Assembly (NCBI RefSeq): GCF_004348685.1
Contig: NZ_SMKO01000059.1
Location: forward strand, 1-49,132
Source: Nonomuraea deserti
Lineage (GTDB): Bacteria > Actinomycetota > Actinomycetes > Streptosporangiales > Streptosporangiaceae
DNA length: 49,132 nt
Direction of reading: 5' to 3'
Shown here: positions 47,976 to 49,132 of the stretch, piece after piece
How the letters are laid out: each line of letters opens with the position of its first letter
How positions within the stretch are numbered: position 1 is the stretch's first letter
The notes under the pieces: generated by a model
Database searches by the model: none
What the model saw: only the letters and a program-made list of their open reading frames with translations
Told to the model about the DNA's origin: nothing
Position numbers and translations under genes: made by a program

Positions 47976-48482
47976 ATGAACGTACGTCGCCTCATATATT
48001 CGACCGCTCTGGCAGCCCCTGTCCTGTACGCCGCGGTCAACCTGATCGCACTCGAGCTGATCGCCCATCCGACGGGAAAGCTCAATCCCTGGTACGAAGA
48101 GCCATGGAATGACGCGTTGCTGGAACAGCTGGAGCAGGAGGTTGCGCATGCGCGGAATGTGACGTTCGGCATCACCCTGATCCTGGCCGCCGAGGCGGTT
48201 CTCATCGCCGTGCTCGACCGGCTGAACCATCGATCGCCCTCCAAGTCTACCGTGCCGACCGGCGTCTGGTTCATCCTGTACGAACTGACTCTCGTCGTGG
48301 CTGTGCTGCTCTCTCCCCTGACACGGTTTTGGCTGCTCAACGACGATCGCGATCTTGAAATGATGGCCCCTGAGTGGCATTCTCCCGCGTTGATCGCCAT
48401 CCCCGTCCTAACCCTCATAGGCCTTATCGCCTGGATGTCCGGCCCGCCAGATGCCGCACCGGGTCCACGCGATGAGCGGTGA
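47976..48482 (+). CDS. hypothetical membrane protein (168 aa)
   Basis: A 168-residue protein with four hydrophobic segments (LAAPVLYAAVNLIALELIAH, VTFGITLILAAEAVLIAVLD, WFILYELTLVVAVLLSP, ALIAIPVLTLIGLIAWM). Charged loops (GKLNPWYEEPWNDALLEQLE) separate the first two. ATG 47976 is chosen because the upstream part of the frame overlaps the MDR gene and is not coding-like. Its ribosome site is weak. I recognise no family. It is convergent with a small membrane protein on the other strand. Confidence 0.55.
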   Translation: MNVRRLIYSTALAAPVLYAAVNLIALELIAHPTGKLNPWYEEPWNDALLEQLEQEVAHARNVTFGITLILAAEAVLIAVLDRLNHRSPSKSTVPTGVWFILYELTLVVAVLLSPLTRFWLLNDDRDLEMMAPEWHSPALIAIPVLTLIGLIAWMSGPPDAAPGPRDER

Positions 48483-48487
48483 GGAGG

Positions 48488-48691
48488 TCAGCGCGCCTTG
48501 GGGAAGCCGGCGCGCATGTTGGATTCGTTGATGATGAAGGCGACCACGGCGATGGCGGCGATCGCAAACGGCATGACGATCGAGATGATGCACACGCGTA
48601 CATGGGCCCATCGTGCTCCCCGTGCGGCCACGACCGTCGGCCAGTAGGTCAGCACGGCGCTCGCGATCACTCCGGCCGATCGGCCCCACAT
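48488..48691 (-). CDS. small hypothetical membrane protein (67 aa)
   Basis: Sixty-seven residues with two hydrophobic stretches, a first around GVIASAVLTYWPTVVAARGA and a stronger one at CIISIVMPFAIAAIAVVAFI, then NESNMRAGFPKAR. ATG 48691 has GTGAGG seven bases upstream. It ends six bases from the convergent membrane protein. Family not known. Length and codon bias make it a likely but unproven gene. Confidence 0.45.
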   Translation of the reverse strand: MWGRSAGVIASAVLTYWPTVVAARGARWAHVRVCIISIVMPFAIAAIAVVAFIINESNMRAGFPKAR

Positions 48692-48714
48692 GACCGAGCC
48701 TCACGGCCGCCGTT

Positions 48715-48999
48715 CGCTACCTGAGGAGCCGCCGCGAATTCATCCACTACGACCAGGCGTTGGGGCGGGTGCTGGCCGATAGCCATCGGTGTCGTGAAGG
48801 GAACCGCCGCAATCTGGTCGGCGACCGCTTGGAGATTATCGGAGCCAGATGGGGACTGGCCGGAGCCGAGGCCATTTTGAAGCTTCGCGCCGTGATCGCC
48901 AACAACAATCTCGATCAATACTGGGCCTTCCACATCGACCGCGAGAGCCATCGCGTTCGCCAAAGCCGTCAGCAGGACGGATACACCTTCACAGCCTGA
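48715..48999 (+). pseudogene. ISKra4-family transposase, C-terminal fragment
   Basis: Ninety-four codons read NLVGDRLEIIGARWGLAGAE then AILKLRAVIANNNLDQYWAF and HIDRESHRVRQSRQQDGYTF before a TGA. This is the conserved end of ISKra4-type transposases, where TGARWGLxGAEAxLKLRAL and YWxFH are standard. No start codon and no upstream two-thirds (helix-turn-helix and catalytic core) exist; a lead-in of YLRSRREFIHYDQALGRVL is also family-like. The 5' break is at about 48710, directly after the small membrane gene. Confidence 0.8.
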
Positions 49000-49017
49000 T
49001 CAAACCAGTGTCGGGTA

Positions 49018-49043
49018 GCGGCGGCACGTTGCCGTGCCGCCGC
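49018..49043. terminator. strong 11-bp stem hairpin
   Basis: GCGGCGGCACG pairs perfectly with CGTGCCGCCGC around a TTGC loop, 19 bases after the transposase stop. It is followed by CAGAACCGGGCAAGCGGGC and CCCCGCACCACGGCTCAAGC, a second stem type often seen beside actinobacterial group II intron RT genes. Either a terminator for the transposase or the edge of another intron element running past the window. Confidence 0.5.
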
Positions 49044-49132
49044 CCCCTCAGAACCGGGCAAGCGGGCTTTCCCCGCACCACGGCTCAAGCAAGCCCCGAG
49101 GGCTCGGCGGGTGAGAATGTGGCCGGTCTCCT

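Noticed and set aside
1..49132. CRISPR array
   Set aside because: No series of regularly spaced direct repeats was seen; the repeats found are isolated pairs.

Overview
The window is GC-rich (roughly 70%) actinobacterial DNA. GTG starts, leaderless-looking promoters, SnoaL-tailed ECF sigma factors, WYL and TetR regulators, a DrrAB-type ABC exporter and actinobacterial Tn3, Tn554-like and ISKra4 transposases suggest a Streptosporangiales-type soil actinomycete (Nonomuraea, Streptosporangium or similar). The genus is an inference. The DNA is an accessory region: blocks of intact metabolic and regulatory genes alternate with stretches of broken mobile elements.

Layout. 1-1620: broken Tn3-family transposase. 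1672-3340: divergent TetR regulator and quinone-reductase-like MDR enzyme. 3341-5212: gene-poor stretch, an 11-7-11 inverted repeat just before a tyrosine recombinase, then shredded Tn3 sequence. 5447-10430: small ORF, SnoaL-like protein, truncated multicopper oxidase, FAD monooxygenase, and an ECF41 sigma factor co-translated with an NDH-2-like oxidoreductase. 10668-14465: second tyrosine recombinase, truncated radical SAM gene, two coiled-coil genes (one with a Cys4-type N-terminus), IS3 and integrase remnants. 14490-24175: ordinary genes (Tat-exported TPR/aspartyl protease, DUF488, RidA, WYL regulator, SDR with divergent TetR and two palindromic operators, DrrAB-type exporter, AraC regulator, carboxylesterase). 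24466-26935: internally deleted Tn3 transposase, broken M55 D-aminopeptidase, integrase fragment. 27028-29384: FAD monooxygenase divergent from a WYL regulator. 29401-33449: metal block with a CmtR-like ArsR repressor, CDF transporter, PaaK-like ligase, His-rich DUF3703 and DUF305. 33524-36317: four-gene operon of unknown function behind a palindromic operator. 36435-43204: nested mobile elements (Tn554-like tnpC and tnpB, group II intron RT, IS256, Tn3). 43448-47800: second ECF locus with NmrA-like epimerase, CMD, DoxX and MDR genes. 47976-49132: two small membrane proteins, ISKra4 remnant, strong hairpin.

How the genes work together. The clearest functional unit is the second ECF locus. The sigma gene and the CMD-DoxX pair carry matching promoter elements (GTTAC-N17-CGTC), both exactly 38 nt before the start codon. 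The divergent NmrA gene has an exact TGTCACA -35 with a near-match -10. This fits the known ECF41 pattern of a sigma factor controlling carboxymuconolactone decarboxylase, oxidoreductase and epimerase (COE) genes. The metal block looks like a Cd/Pb/Zn- or Cu-responsive operon in which an ArsR repressor is translationally coupled to a CDF pump. Most transposon-derived genes carry single-base indels, often in G/C runs, while the metabolic genes are intact. This indicates element decay, although consensus sequence errors cannot be excluded for some sites.
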